The translations under genes and the position numbers were made by a program. From a virus, in IMG/VR virus record IMGVR_UViG_3300011113_000664, positions 106,057 to 170,056 of that record: 64,000 nt of DNA, one strand, 5' to 3'. The notes under the pieces are model-generated. The model made no database searches. It saw only the letters and a list, made by a program, of their open reading frames with translations, and was not told the origin of the DNA. Of the stretch, positions 1-8,301 are shown piece after piece (the stretch's first letter is position 1; the number at the start of each line of letters is the position of its first letter).

Positions 1-551
1 TCAAAAATTGCTTTCTGACTTAATTCAGGTAATGTTATTTTTACATTAGAATTTGGTTCATCATAATTGATTTTAATAGGTACTGGGCCAATTGCTACAT
101 TCACATCAATATTTGGTTGTGGTAAAACATCATCGACCATTTTTTTAAAAAATGGATTGGACATCATTTTAGATGCACTTGAACCTGAAATATTAACTTT
201 TCTAAGACTATCACCAACATCAAAACTTTTAATTGACATTGTTATACCACTTTGTAATGATGGTGGTAATATACTATTTTCAGATAAGTTTTCACTTATT
301 GAATCGTAAATTGAATTACTAAATTTATCTAGTGTTTCTTGTTTTAGAATTGAAGAAAGTGCTGTTTGAACAAGTGTTTCTAATATGTTTTCACCTACTG
401 TTGATTTAATTAAATCAAATATAAACTCTATTGGGTCATTACTGTCAGATATTAAATCATCAAATGAAATAGTATCCATTTGACTATTAGCTAAACTAAC
501 ATACAATTTTATTTTTTCAATAACTTCTGATTTATCCTTAGATAATCCCAT
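1..551 (-). CDS. Unknown structural-region protein, C-terminus cut by window edge
   Basis: A reading frame opens with ATG at 551 on the minus strand and stays open to base 1, so about 183 N-terminal residues are seen and the end is missing. It begins MGLSKDKSEVIEKIKLYV and is mostly helical with acidic and hydrophobic stretches; a later segment reads NVAIGPVPIKINYD. I recognise no domain. It lies 6 nt downstream of the gp6-like gene in the same orientation, so it is probably a virion or baseplate gene of the same late operon. That role is inferred from position only. Confidence 0.7.
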   Translation of the reverse strand, partial: MGLSKDKSEVIEKIKLYVSLANSQMDTISFDDLISDSNDPIEFIFDLIKSTVGENILETLVQTALSSILKQETLDKFSNSIYDSISENLSENSILPPSLQSGITMSIKSFDVGDSLRKVNISGSSASKMMSNPFFKKMVDDVLPQPNIDVNVAIGPVPIKINYDEPNSNVKITLPELSQKAIF

Positions 552-557
552 AATATA

Positions 558-2378
558 TTAACCTAATTTTGATATTGTTACTTTTACATCCGTATTATAT
601 TTTATTTCAAAAATTCCATCATAAGAATTGTAAAGTGTTCCATCTGTTAAATCGATTTCTCTTAAAGTTCTATCGTTATTAACAAAACTAGTTTGCATTT
701 CATTATTAGAATAGTTCTCACCTACTTTATTAAAACATCTAATTGAGTTTATATTTATTACATTTGGTACATTATTGATTGCTTCAATTAATCTACCAAT
801 ATAAATATTTTGCCCAATAATGGCTTTATTTATTGAATGAAAATCTAATACTTCTTTAATTGTTCTTGCAATAATTTCATAATCATTATTTGTATTTCTT
901 TCAACTAATACATTTATTTGATATGCAATATTGTAAATTTGTCCATCTTCAACTTCAATATAATCATTTACCATTCTATAGTGAGTTAAAAATTCGGCAA
1001 TATTTTCCTTTAATAAATCTGTTGATGTATTTGTTAAATAACCATCAGCACCTAAACCAATTATATTGAAAATAACTTTATTATTTCTTAATGAAGTAAT
1101 AAACTTGAATGGTACACCATATCTACCATCCATTCTAAATAAAATAGCATAATAATCTTCTAATGTAACTGCTCTATTTTGCGCTCCATAATTATAAGAA
1201 ATCATATTCCTAATTTCTTCAATTGTTAATGGGTCTTTTCCACCCAATGCAGGAATAGGATTATTACAAACCAAAGAATTTATAACAGATTGATTTACAT
1301 TTGAATTTGGTCCATTAACAAGCATGTTTTTATTTGTTACAATTGTTACTGTGTTTGGACCTAAATTTGTATTTAATCCACCACCAACTCTATACTTTAT
1401 GAAAATACTTGAATTTGCAGGTATTTTTTCACCTAGCGATGTATTATATAAATAAGCTTCAATTTTTGAAAATTCAGATAAATTTTGTAAAGCATTATTA
1501 AAATTATTTAAATTGCTATCACCACCTCCAAATGTTATCCTACAATTACCATTTTCATTAAATTCTTTAATAAATTTCTTTTTAACTTTTTTCCAATAAC
1601 CTTTTCTTACACCATTTTCAGAAATAACAGGTGATGTTTCAACAAAAACATCCGTTTCGGCTAAAAAATCAACTTGAAAATATTGTAAATCTTGGTCGTT
1701 GAATTCATCATCAGTTGGTGTTGTGGAAATATTACCTGATTTGACAACAATTGATGTAATATCAATAACATCATCTTCAGGAAGAATGATTTGATAAAAT
1801 GGTATTGCTTCTTCTGTTGTTACGAATCTTTTTGCAATTCTTGTTGCACCATTATAAACAATTTCTCTTTTTGAAATTCTATAAGATGTGACTTCACTAA
1901 AATTATTTAATATAGGTATGATTGTTCTATTTGGTAAACCTTCAATTGAAACGCTTGATGAAAAATCAATATCATATAAAAGTTCAAAGGCAACACTACC
2001 ATTTGTAAATTGTGTTCCTGCTTTTACAATTGGTAGATAATTACTATTATATGAATCGTTTAGTGCAGGAACAATAACATCCATATCAATTAATGTAACA
2101 GCAGGTTTTTTATTTGGTAATTTTACACCAAGATTTTTAGCAATGTTAAATAAAGATTTTTTTAATTGAGCATTTTCAAGTTGTGTTTCTTGAAATGTAC
2201 GGTCAAGATTGAAATAATTTGATTCTGATGTACCTGCTAAAATGTCAATAAAAACAGAACCAACAGAATTATCCTCTAAATTTTGGAAAACATCGGGATA
2301 ATTTTGTTTTATGTATGATTTAATCTCTTCCCTTAACTCATAAAAATTTCTTTTATTATAGTTTAAAACTGTTGCCAT
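558..2378 (-). CDS. Baseplate wedge protein, gp6 / baseplate J-like
   Basis: 606 residues, close to T4 gp6 (660). The N-terminus (NFYELREEIKSYIKQNYPDVF, then a segment with D, N, S and FIDILAG) is the typical start of T4-type gp6 proteins. The middle holds a beta-rich baseplate-J-like core, including the run PANSSIFIKYRVGGGLNTN and the helix-rich segment GAQNRAVTLEDYYAILFRMD that is characteristic of baseplate J proteins. In T4, gp6 dimers form the inner ring of the baseplate and drive the change to the star shape on adsorption. The gene leads a minus-strand operon and is followed by an unrecognised gene. Upstream are copies of an ACTATTTA-type motif shared with other tail genes. Confidence 0.88.
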   Translation of the reverse strand: MATVLNYNKRNFYELREEIKSYIKQNYPDVFQNLEDNSVGSVFIDILAGTSESNYFNLDRTFQETQLENAQLKKSLFNIAKNLGVKLPNKKPAVTLIDMDVIVPALNDSYNSNYLPIVKAGTQFTNGSVAFELLYDIDFSSSVSIEGLPNRTIIPILNNFSEVTSYRISKREIVYNGATRIAKRFVTTEEAIPFYQIILPEDDVIDITSIVVKSGNISTTPTDDEFNDQDLQYFQVDFLAETDVFVETSPVISENGVRKGYWKKVKKKFIKEFNENGNCRITFGGGDSNLNNFNNALQNLSEFSKIEAYLYNTSLGEKIPANSSIFIKYRVGGGLNTNLGPNTVTIVTNKNMLVNGPNSNVNQSVINSLVCNNPIPALGGKDPLTIEEIRNMISYNYGAQNRAVTLEDYYAILFRMDGRYGVPFKFITSLRNNKVIFNIIGLGADGYLTNTSTDLLKENIAEFLTHYRMVNDYIEVEDGQIYNIAYQINVLVERNTNNDYEIIARTIKEVLDFHSINKAIIGQNIYIGRLIEAINNVPNVININSIRCFNKVGENYSNNEMQTSFVNNDRTLREIDLTDGTLYNSYDGIFEIKYNTDVKVTISKLG

Positions 2379-2414
2379 TTAAATAGTTATTTTCCTTAAA
2401 TAGTGAAATTTTAA

Positions 2415-2423
2415 CTATTTATA
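2415..2423 (+). promoter_or_regulatory. Candidate late promoter motif CTATTTATA, divergent region
   Basis: CTATTTATAATAAA ends shortly before the ATG at 2433. Read on the minus strand the same bases give TATAAATAG, 37 nt before the gp6-like start. A further ACTATTTAAGG copy (2394-2404, minus strand) lies closer to gp6. The same motif precedes several other structural genes in this window. Confidence 0.5.
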
Positions 2424-2432
2424 ATAAAGTAT

Positions 2433-2855
2433 ATGCCAAGACCTAAACGCTCCAAATTATCTCTAACACAGGAAAGTATCGAAAAACATATGAATGAAGT
2501 TTATGGTATTTTAGAACACTATAAACAAATGGGTGTTAGACATTATAACTTTGTACTTAGAATCATCGAAGAATTGGGTTCAGATAGCATCGAAGACCCT
2601 GTAAGGCTTCAGTTGATGGCTCAACTTGAGCAATCAAGAAACAACTCCCTAAATGCTTTTAAAGAGTATTTAAGAATGAAGACTGATTTAATCACCAAAC
2701 ACCTTAATAGTGTTAAAATTTTTGGTGATTTGGATATTAAAACCAATAAAAGTAAAGCTACATCAGGCGATAATAATTCTTTAAGTAAAGAAGACCAAGA
2801 TGAGGTTCAAAAAATGATTCAAGAATTAATGGATATGAAACAAACTAAGTTTTAA
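2433..2855 (+). CDS. Small helical protein of unknown function
   Basis: 140 residues, basic at the start (MPRPKRSKLSLTQ) and predicted almost entirely helical, with an acidic, lysine-rich tail (SKEDQDEVQKMIQELMDM). It is a lone plus-strand gene facing the minus-strand block and has its own CTATTTATA-type promoter 9 nt upstream. A small helical protein with a basic N-terminus in a T4-like genome could be a terminase small subunit, but I see no diagnostic motif and no large subunit in the window. Its stop codon overlaps the convergent neighbour through a shared TTAA at 2852-2855. Confidence 0.75.
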   Translation: MPRPKRSKLSLTQESIEKHMNEVYGILEHYKQMGVRHYNFVLRIIEELGSDSIEDPVRLQLMAQLEQSRNNSLNAFKEYLRMKTDLITKHLNSVKIFGDLDIKTNKSKATSGDNNSLSKEDQDEVQKMIQELMDMKQTKF

Positions 2856-3424
2856 TTTTCAAAAATTATTGAATTTAGTTTGTCTAAATTTAAACTTGGG
2901 TTTGGAGAATAGGAAAAAACATCAATATCCTTTAAAAATATTATTGAGTTGTCTTCTCTATTTTTAATGTTTATTTGTTTTAGATTTAAATTATATTTAT
3001 TACCTAAATAAATAATTAATTGACCAAGTGATTTGATTTGGTCAATTTTGTATTTTTCATAATATGAAAATTCTTTGTTTGAAATTATTTCATCAACATT
3101 TTTTACATCAATAATTTCATCACACCAATTTAAAAAATTATCATTTTCTTTTGTTAGTTTACCTGAGTTTTCAAGGGCAATAAATATTGAGTTTTTATTT
3201 ATTTTGTTAATATTTGTTAAATTAGTATAATATGAGTCATCATAAAATTTATGAATTGACCCATCTTTCTTTATAACATATGCAGGAGCATATTCTTTTT
3301 TAGCTAATGAAAGAATATATTTATCAAAATCGTTTCTTAATGTATCAAGAAGTATAATGTATTTTTTATTACATTTATCCTTAACACAATTTTCAATCGG
3401 ATTTATTAATATTTCTTTAAGCAT
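2852..3424 (-). CDS. Amidase-2-like protein without visible zinc ligands
   Basis: 190 residues. The central pattern PAYVIKKDGSIHKFYDD followed about 30 residues later by NSIFIALENSGKL resembles the amidase-2 / peptidoglycan-recognition fold, where the strand 'yvidrdGsi' is followed by 'igIEl' strands. The histidine zinc ligands expected near residue 30 and near the C-terminus are not evident, so it may be an inactive glycan-binding relative or an unrelated protein. It overlaps the exonuclease gene upstream by 8 nt and so is translated with it. Confidence in the gene is high; the fold call is weak. Confidence 0.4.
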   Translation of the reverse strand: MLKEILINPIENCVKDKCNKKYIILLDTLRNDFDKYILSLAKKEYAPAYVIKKDGSIHKFYDDSYYTNLTNINKINKNSIFIALENSGKLTKENDNFLNWCDEIIDVKNVDEIISNKEFSYYEKYKIDQIKSLGQLIIYLGNKYNLNLKQINIKNREDNSIIFLKDIDVFSYSPNPSLNLDKLNSIIFEN

Positions 3425-4136
3425 TTAAACAAAGTCTTTTCATTACTTTCCCTGTTAATACAACATCCATTTCGCAATAATCAATAATCTTTTGTAGATT
3501 TTTTTCTTTATGAAATGTTGAACCAACCATTGAACCTTCCATTGCATTTTTATGTGTTTCAAGTCCTAAACAACTTGCAACAGCATCTAAAGAAACAAAG
3601 TTTCTTGTATTTAGTTGCCAAAGAAGAAATATATCTTTAAATTTTGCAGATAATTCCCAAGGTTTTTTATCAAAAATCTTAAAAATTGTTGGGATTTGTA
3701 AAATATTGTTAACAAATGCTCTTTTAATTATAAAAGGAACATCAAAAGTGTTAATATTATACCCAACAATACATGTTATAGGATTTTTTGATATCTTTTT
3801 GTTAATAAATGTAAAAAAATTGTTAATAATTTCTTGTTCATTATCTTCAGATGAGAATGAAACAGTTGCAATTTCATCATCTTTAAATCCACCACAAGTA
3901 ATAACAACGATTTTACCATATTCCGAATATAGTGGTGACTTTTCAAAGTAAATTTTACTTAAAAGTTCATCAGTTAAATCAGAACGATATTCATTATCCG
4001 CATACCATTTTGCTCTTTTTAAAAAACTTGCTGCTAAAGCAGGTTTTTTTTCTTTACATTCTTCAAAAGATGCAAATTCGGGAACGGTTTCAATGTCGAT
4101 AATGATACCATTATCAATATCAAATTTTGTAATCAT
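3417..4136 (-). CDS. PolB-type 3'-5' exonuclease (DEDDy)
   Basis: 239 residues with all three exonuclease motifs: Exo I IIDIETVP (D14, E16), Exo II GYNINTFDVPFI at about residue 130, and Exo III YCEMD (Y220, D224). This is the stand-alone proofreading-like domain called 'predicted 3'-5' exonuclease, PolB-like'. It would remove nucleotides from DNA 3' ends using two metal ions. No polymerase domain is attached. It sits in a block of nucleic-acid enzymes with the metallophosphoesterase at 4143 and the RuvC-like nuclease at 6228, so a role in replication or recombination is likely. Confidence 0.85.
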   Translation of the reverse strand: MITKFDIDNGIIIDIETVPEFASFEECKEKKPALAASFLKRAKWYADNEYRSDLTDELLSKIYFEKSPLYSEYGKIVVITCGGFKDDEIATVSFSSEDNEQEIINNFFTFINKKISKNPITCIVGYNINTFDVPFIIKRAFVNNILQIPTIFKIFDKKPWELSAKFKDIFLLWQLNTRNFVSLDAVASCLGLETHKNAMEGSMVGSTFHKEKNLQKIIDYCEMDVVLTGKVMKRLCLNA

Positions 4137-4142
4137 AAAATA

Positions 4143-5717
4143 TTAATATAAAACTTCGTTTGAAAAACTAAAACCTGAATTTTCACAAACACCAAGTAAA
4201 AATCCGGGCAATTGATTATTACCTAATCTATCTAAGATAAACTCATCAACTGAACAAACTGATGGTAATGAAATTTCCATATAATTTGTTCCTGCATTAA
4301 ATGAGATATCAGTTGAATGCCAATGACCGTTTACAACTAAATGATATCCTGATGTACCAATACCATAAAGATTAACAAGTTCATGACCTTTCTTTTTAAT
4401 TATTTCAGCATCACCATGATGTGCAATAATACATAAATCATTCATTTCATGATTTTGAACCTTTTCAACATAAACAGGTTTTCTAGGTATATTTACTTGT
4501 AAAAATCTATCTTCTTTAAATTCTCTATCAATCATATGATAAGCAATCAATGAACCTGTTCTCTCTGAATCATCATCTCTATCTTTACCTATGCGGTCAT
4601 GATTACCACCAATGTATGTAATTACAATAGGAAATTCTTTTCCAAGATTATTTCTTAATGTATCTAAAAATTCTATTTGAGAATCAACACCATAAAGTAT
4701 TTGGTCAATACCAACTAAATCCATTCCTCTAAGGTGTTCACTACGCATACCACTTGTCATCACGGATTCAAATAAATCACCACCAAAAAGAATATAAAGA
4801 CTATTAAGATTTTTAAATTTAATATAATCAACAGTCTTTTTAGCGATTTGCATCATTCTTTCATGAGCAATATCTTTATTATAACCTCTACCAAATACAG
4901 GATTTTCATATTTTTTACCATAATGTATATCTGAATACATAAGATAACAAATATCTGAATATTTACCTAATATGTCAGGTGTTTTAAGTTCTTGCTCTTG
5001 TTCGGTTCTATTATAGAACCTTTCAATAGTTTCTTCAATGAACTTTTGAATATTTTCAAGGTCATGAATCTTTTCTTGACTTTCAAAATATTTTTTTTCA
5101 ATAAATGATGCTCTTTTTTCAACAATTTTATTAAGACTTGCTGATGCTTTATTTTTCAAAGCGAATTCAGCAATCTCTTCCTCTGTATGTTCTTCAAGAA
5201 TATGCAAAGGAAACAATGTATCTTTTGTAATATTAAAACATCTTAAAATCCTTTTAAACTGTTGAAATGTTAAATAAGGAAAATAAGAAGAAACATTCAT
5301 CATTGTAACATGTGGATAATGTTGATGAATTGTTTCAAGTTGCTGTCTTGTTAATTTACCTATAAAAGGTTTTTCACCATGAATATAAATTGTAAATGAA
5401 TAATCTATGATTTTATTATTTTCATCACGATTTGTTGTCCATGTACTTCTACTATCATATTTATCTTCTTTATCAACATTAGTTTTAAATGTAACATTTT
5501 TTACATTCTTTTTAGATGCTAAATATTGATTATAAATTTCTAATAAATCTTTATAATTTTTAGTTGCTTTTGTTGCTTTACCAACCAAAACTTTTCTGAC
5601 AAACCCTTCGTATTGTTCAGTTTGATTTATTGATGTATTATTTTTAATGCAATTTTTGATAACATCAATTGCTGTGTCAACTCTGTTTTCGGCTGACAAA
5701 TAATTTTTTCTAATCAT
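4143..5717 (-). CDS. Calcineurin-type metallophosphoesterase with helical N-terminal region
   Basis: 524 residues. From about residue 255 the phosphoesterase motifs follow in order: SDIHYG, GGDLFES, GGNHDR, AHHGD and NGHWHS, giving the Asp, His and Asn ligands of a two-metal centre. The first ~240 residues are helical and hold a segment (TFQQFKRILRCFNITKD) that looks like a DNA-binding helix-turn-helix, followed by a coiled-coil region. Substrate is unknown; DNA or nucleotide phosphoesters are likely given the neighbouring exonuclease. It is separate from the SbcD-like phosphoesterase at 55444 and lacks an attached SbcC region. Confidence 0.82.
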   Translation of the reverse strand: MIRKNYLSAENRVDTAIDVIKNCIKNNTSINQTEQYEGFVRKVLVGKATKATKNYKDLLEIYNQYLASKKNVKNVTFKTNVDKEDKYDSRSTWTTNRDENNKIIDYSFTIYIHGEKPFIGKLTRQQLETIHQHYPHVTMMNVSSYFPYLTFQQFKRILRCFNITKDTLFPLHILEEHTEEEIAEFALKNKASASLNKIVEKRASFIEKKYFESQEKIHDLENIQKFIEETIERFYNRTEQEQELKTPDILGKYSDICYLMYSDIHYGKKYENPVFGRGYNKDIAHERMMQIAKKTVDYIKFKNLNSLYILFGGDLFESVMTSGMRSEHLRGMDLVGIDQILYGVDSQIEFLDTLRNNLGKEFPIVITYIGGNHDRIGKDRDDDSERTGSLIAYHMIDREFKEDRFLQVNIPRKPVYVEKVQNHEMNDLCIIAHHGDAEIIKKKGHELVNLYGIGTSGYHLVVNGHWHSTDISFNAGTNYMEISLPSVCSVDEFILDRLGNNQLPGFLLGVCENSGFSFSNEVLY

Positions 5718-5731
5718 AAAGTAAATATAGA

Positions 5732-6244
5732 TTATTTTTTAATCTTTTTAATTTTTTCTCTGATTTTAACAGCTAATTCATAATTTTCTGTTTTCAGAGC
5801 ATCATCTAATTCAGATTGAAGTTCAATTTCTGTTTTTCTTCTTCTTTTTGTTTTTATCTTAAAAAGGTCAATAACATATAAAGTTGTGAATTGCTCACCA
5901 CCGCTATAATGAACTGTAACAGGAATTAATAAATCAATAAAATCCTTTTTAATATGTTCTTTTTTATCTTCAAGTGGAATCTGTTCCCAAGTGTTAATAA
6001 AATCAATAAATTCACTATCAACAAGAGTTCCTGTTAAGTACATTACTCTTTGAGATTGTTCTAATATTGGGTCTAGTGCTTCAAAGAATACTTCAGGATT
6101 TTCATAATCTTTTGAATATTCATCAAAAAACTCCTCCACATCTTCAGGAAGAATCATTTCACATGAAAAATATGAAAATCTGTTAATAGTTGTTAGTAAA
6201 TCTACATAAATCTGTGGTTTATCTTTTTTAGTATTCTTTTTCAT
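5732..6244 (-). CDS. Unknown protein with C-terminal UVR motif
   Basis: About 170 residues if translation starts at the MKKNTKK methionine at 6244; an upstream ATG at 6277 is in frame but would overlap the RuvC-like gene by 50 nt instead of 17. The C-terminus, LQSELDDALKTENYELAVKI, is a UVR-motif-like helical hairpin as found in UvrB/UvrC and in ClpC adaptors such as McsA. The rest has no recognised fold. The motif usually mediates protein-protein contacts, so it may be an adaptor for a host or phage nuclease or protease; partner unknown. Confidence 0.6.
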   Translation of the reverse strand: MKKNTKKDKPQIYVDLLTTINRFSYFSCEMILPEDVEEFFDEYSKDYENPEVFFEALDPILEQSQRVMYLTGTLVDSEFIDFINTWEQIPLEDKKEHIKKDFIDLLIPVTVHYSGGEQFTTLYVIDLFKIKTKRRRKTEIELQSELDDALKTENYELAVKIREKIKKIKK

Positions 6245-6848
6245 AATGTTTCTTAAAAGATGCTTTTGCAAGAGCAATTGAATCGGTTATATCATAGTTT
6301 TCAGTCTTAAAATTTCCATTCCTATCCAAAATCCATGAAATATTTTCATACTCCTTTGCTATCTTTTCAAATATATAGCTTTTTGGGTCAATTTTTCTTG
6401 ATTTAAACTTTAAAATTGTCTTATCTTTTTTTGCATCATACTCTGTCATTTCAGGACAGAATAATCTTCTGACCTCATCCACGCTCATAAACTTTGGAAT
6501 GATACCCAAAACATCCCTCAAGATATAAGAACAGATTCCATTGAATTTTAACAGTTTATTAACAGTATAAACATTATTAGATTTAACCAAAGGCTCTTCG
6601 ACAAATATATCAATTATTTCATAAATTTTTAATTCTTCAACAAATTTTTTAAACCCATCACCTTTTACAATTTCAGGGTCTTCTTGACAATCTTTTGTTT
6701 TTGTCATTTTAAGTGCTTTGACAGAGGTAAGTTTAAAATTTTCATTAAAAATAGAAACACCAATACAACTTGTTGATATATCAAAAGATAGAAACACTCT
6801 ATCTTTGGGTATCATTATACCCAAATCTTTAAAATCAATAATTTCCAT
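6228..6848 (-). CDS. RuvC-like Holliday-junction resolvase
   Basis: 206 residues with the RNase-H-like layout of RuvC-family nucleases: FLSFDISTSCIGVS (catalytic D23), then DIFVEEPLV at about residue 90 (catalytic Glu), and YDITDSIALA near the C-terminus (D186, D189). It would cut branched DNA intermediates during recombination-driven replication or before packaging. It sits first in an operon with the UVR-motif protein and the metallophosphoesterase. Upstream on the minus strand is TCGTATTATAA (6853-6863), a motif also seen before two glycosyltransferase genes. Confidence 0.8.
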   Translation of the reverse strand: MEIIDFKDLGIMIPKDRVFLSFDISTSCIGVSIFNENFKLTSVKALKMTKTKDCQEDPEIVKGDGFKKFVEELKIYEIIDIFVEEPLVKSNNVYTVNKLLKFNGICSYILRDVLGIIPKFMSVDEVRRLFCPEMTEYDAKKDKTILKFKSRKIDPKSYIFEKIAKEYENISWILDRNGNFKTENYDITDSIALAKASFKKHYEKEY

Positions 6849-6852
6849 AATA

Positions 6853-6863
6853 TTATAATACGA
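6853..6863 (-). promoter_or_regulatory. Shared upstream motif TCGTATTwTAA, copy 1
   Basis: TCGTATTATAA on the minus strand, a few bases before the ATG at 6848. It matches at 10 of 11 positions the TCGTATTTTAA found before the genes starting at 17625 and 61107. CG dinucleotides are rare in this AT-rich genome, so the match is less likely to be chance. Function as a promoter is inferred. Confidence 0.3.
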
Positions 6864-6865
6864 TA

Positions 6866-8266
6866 TTATACCACCAATCTAATATTAAATGGTATTACTG
6901 TAGAAGGTAATTTTTTAACAGGTTCACTTAATTTTCCTATTCCTATTAATTCACCTGCTGCATTATAAAGTCCTATTGATGTAATAAATGTTGGTGCTTC
7001 TTCACCAGCTAAATATGCACCTTCGTATGTTGAATTTGTTGTTGATGCAAATTCATTTGGTCCGGCAAGACAAATAATATTTTGAACAAATTCTGTTGTA
7101 ATTGAATCAAATTGAGAATTTGAAATTGATGTATTTGTAAAATATATTTTAGCAAAATTTTTATCACCCGAATATGTAAGTCCTGAGTTAATTCCATTAA
7201 ATCCTGAACTTGTTCCTGCTGTATATCTAAAATTTGCTACTAATGTTGGGTCAGTAATAACAGCAAATCCTTTATCTTGATATAAAATACCAACAGGTTT
7301 ATCAAAAGCAGGATATGCTGTTGCACCATCGGTAACACCATCATATGAAGCATATATTTTTTTACTTTCATCCCCTAAAACACTTGGGAACTGATTAGTT
7401 TTAGACCAAACATCCCATAATAAATTATTTGAAAGTTGTCTAACTTTAACCACTATAGTAAATGTTTTACTATCATTAGATACAGGATTATCTAAATGTG
7501 CTTTTAGTGTTAAAGAAGTAATTCCGGGTGTATTTATTGGAAACCAAGAATTTTTATTTATAACAGCTTCACCAACTGTAAATTTTACATTGTCAACACC
7601 TGTTGGAGGTGTATATTCAATATATACTTCATCATCTGTATTAAGTATTACAGTAGAAAAGTCATATTTGTTACTAGCATCACCTGTTACTGTAACAGTT
7701 GTTGATGTCAAAATAGTAATTTCAGTTCCTTTATCTTTTGGTACAGCAATATCATTTGAGTATAAAAATGTTACATTGGTATTAAAATCATTATCAGCAG
7801 TTGGTTCAAAACCAAAATAATTTTTTCTTTTTTCTGAATACCTACTGTTTAATTTATTTCCAATAAAAGTACTAGTAGAAGGTGTACCATCAAAACCAAA
7901 ATATGTACCATAAACAGTTGTTGCTGTTTCAACGCTGTTTAAAGTAACCGGAAGAGTTAATTTAAAAGTTTTACCATCAATTAGTTCACCATATTCACCT
8001 TTTGGTATTTCAATAACAATTATGCTGTCAACATTTAAATCTTTTAAGGCAGTACTATTATAAGTGTTATAATACTCATTTAATTCTGCTGAAGTAATTG
8101 GAAAATTAAAAGATTTAAATAAATTTGCATAAGGTGTTGAAGTATTAAGTTTTTCTGCATAAGTATACAAAAGTTTATTCCCACTTAAACTTGAACTATT
8201 TCTATATGGTACTTTTTGAAAACCACCTGAAGATACAATTTCTTTTAATCCATCTTGTGCTGCCAT
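6866..8266 (-). CDS. Tail-fibre or baseplate appendage protein
   Basis: 466 residues rich in Thr, Ser, Asn and beta-strand patterns, as in phage appendage proteins. The last ~40 residues (TSIGLYNAAGELIGIGKL, then EPVKKLPS) match in pattern the end of the 684-residue protein at 13335 (EAAIYDQNNSLVAIGKL, then NPIKK). The two therefore share a C-terminal domain while their N-termini differ. This points to a common attachment or trimerisation module. The gene closes the appendage array and has a CTATTTATAATAAA motif upstream, so it is probably a late gene. Confidence 0.7.
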   Translation of the reverse strand: MAAQDGLKEIVSSGGFQKVPYRNSSSLSGNKLLYTYAEKLNTSTPYANLFKSFNFPITSAELNEYYNTYNSTALKDLNVDSIIVIEIPKGEYGELIDGKTFKLTLPVTLNSVETATTVYGTYFGFDGTPSTSTFIGNKLNSRYSEKRKNYFGFEPTADNDFNTNVTFLYSNDIAVPKDKGTEITILTSTTVTVTGDASNKYDFSTVILNTDDEVYIEYTPPTGVDNVKFTVGEAVINKNSWFPINTPGITSLTLKAHLDNPVSNDSKTFTIVVKVRQLSNNLLWDVWSKTNQFPSVLGDESKKIYASYDGVTDGATAYPAFDKPVGILYQDKGFAVITDPTLVANFRYTAGTSSGFNGINSGLTYSGDKNFAKIYFTNTSISNSQFDSITTEFVQNIICLAGPNEFASTTNSTYEGAYLAGEEAPTFITSIGLYNAAGELIGIGKLSEPVKKLPSTVIPFNIRLVV

Positions 8267-8282
8267 GATATATAAATTTTAT

Positions 8283-8291
8283 TATAAATAG
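8283..8291 (-). promoter_or_regulatory. Candidate late promoter CTATTTATA before appendage gene
   Basis: On the minus strand the sequence reads ACTATTTATAATAAAATTTA, with the nine-base core ending 16 nt before the ATG at 8266. Spacing and sequence match the copies before 15423 and 18985. Confidence 0.5.
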
Positions 8292-8301
8292 TGTTAAACA
8301 T

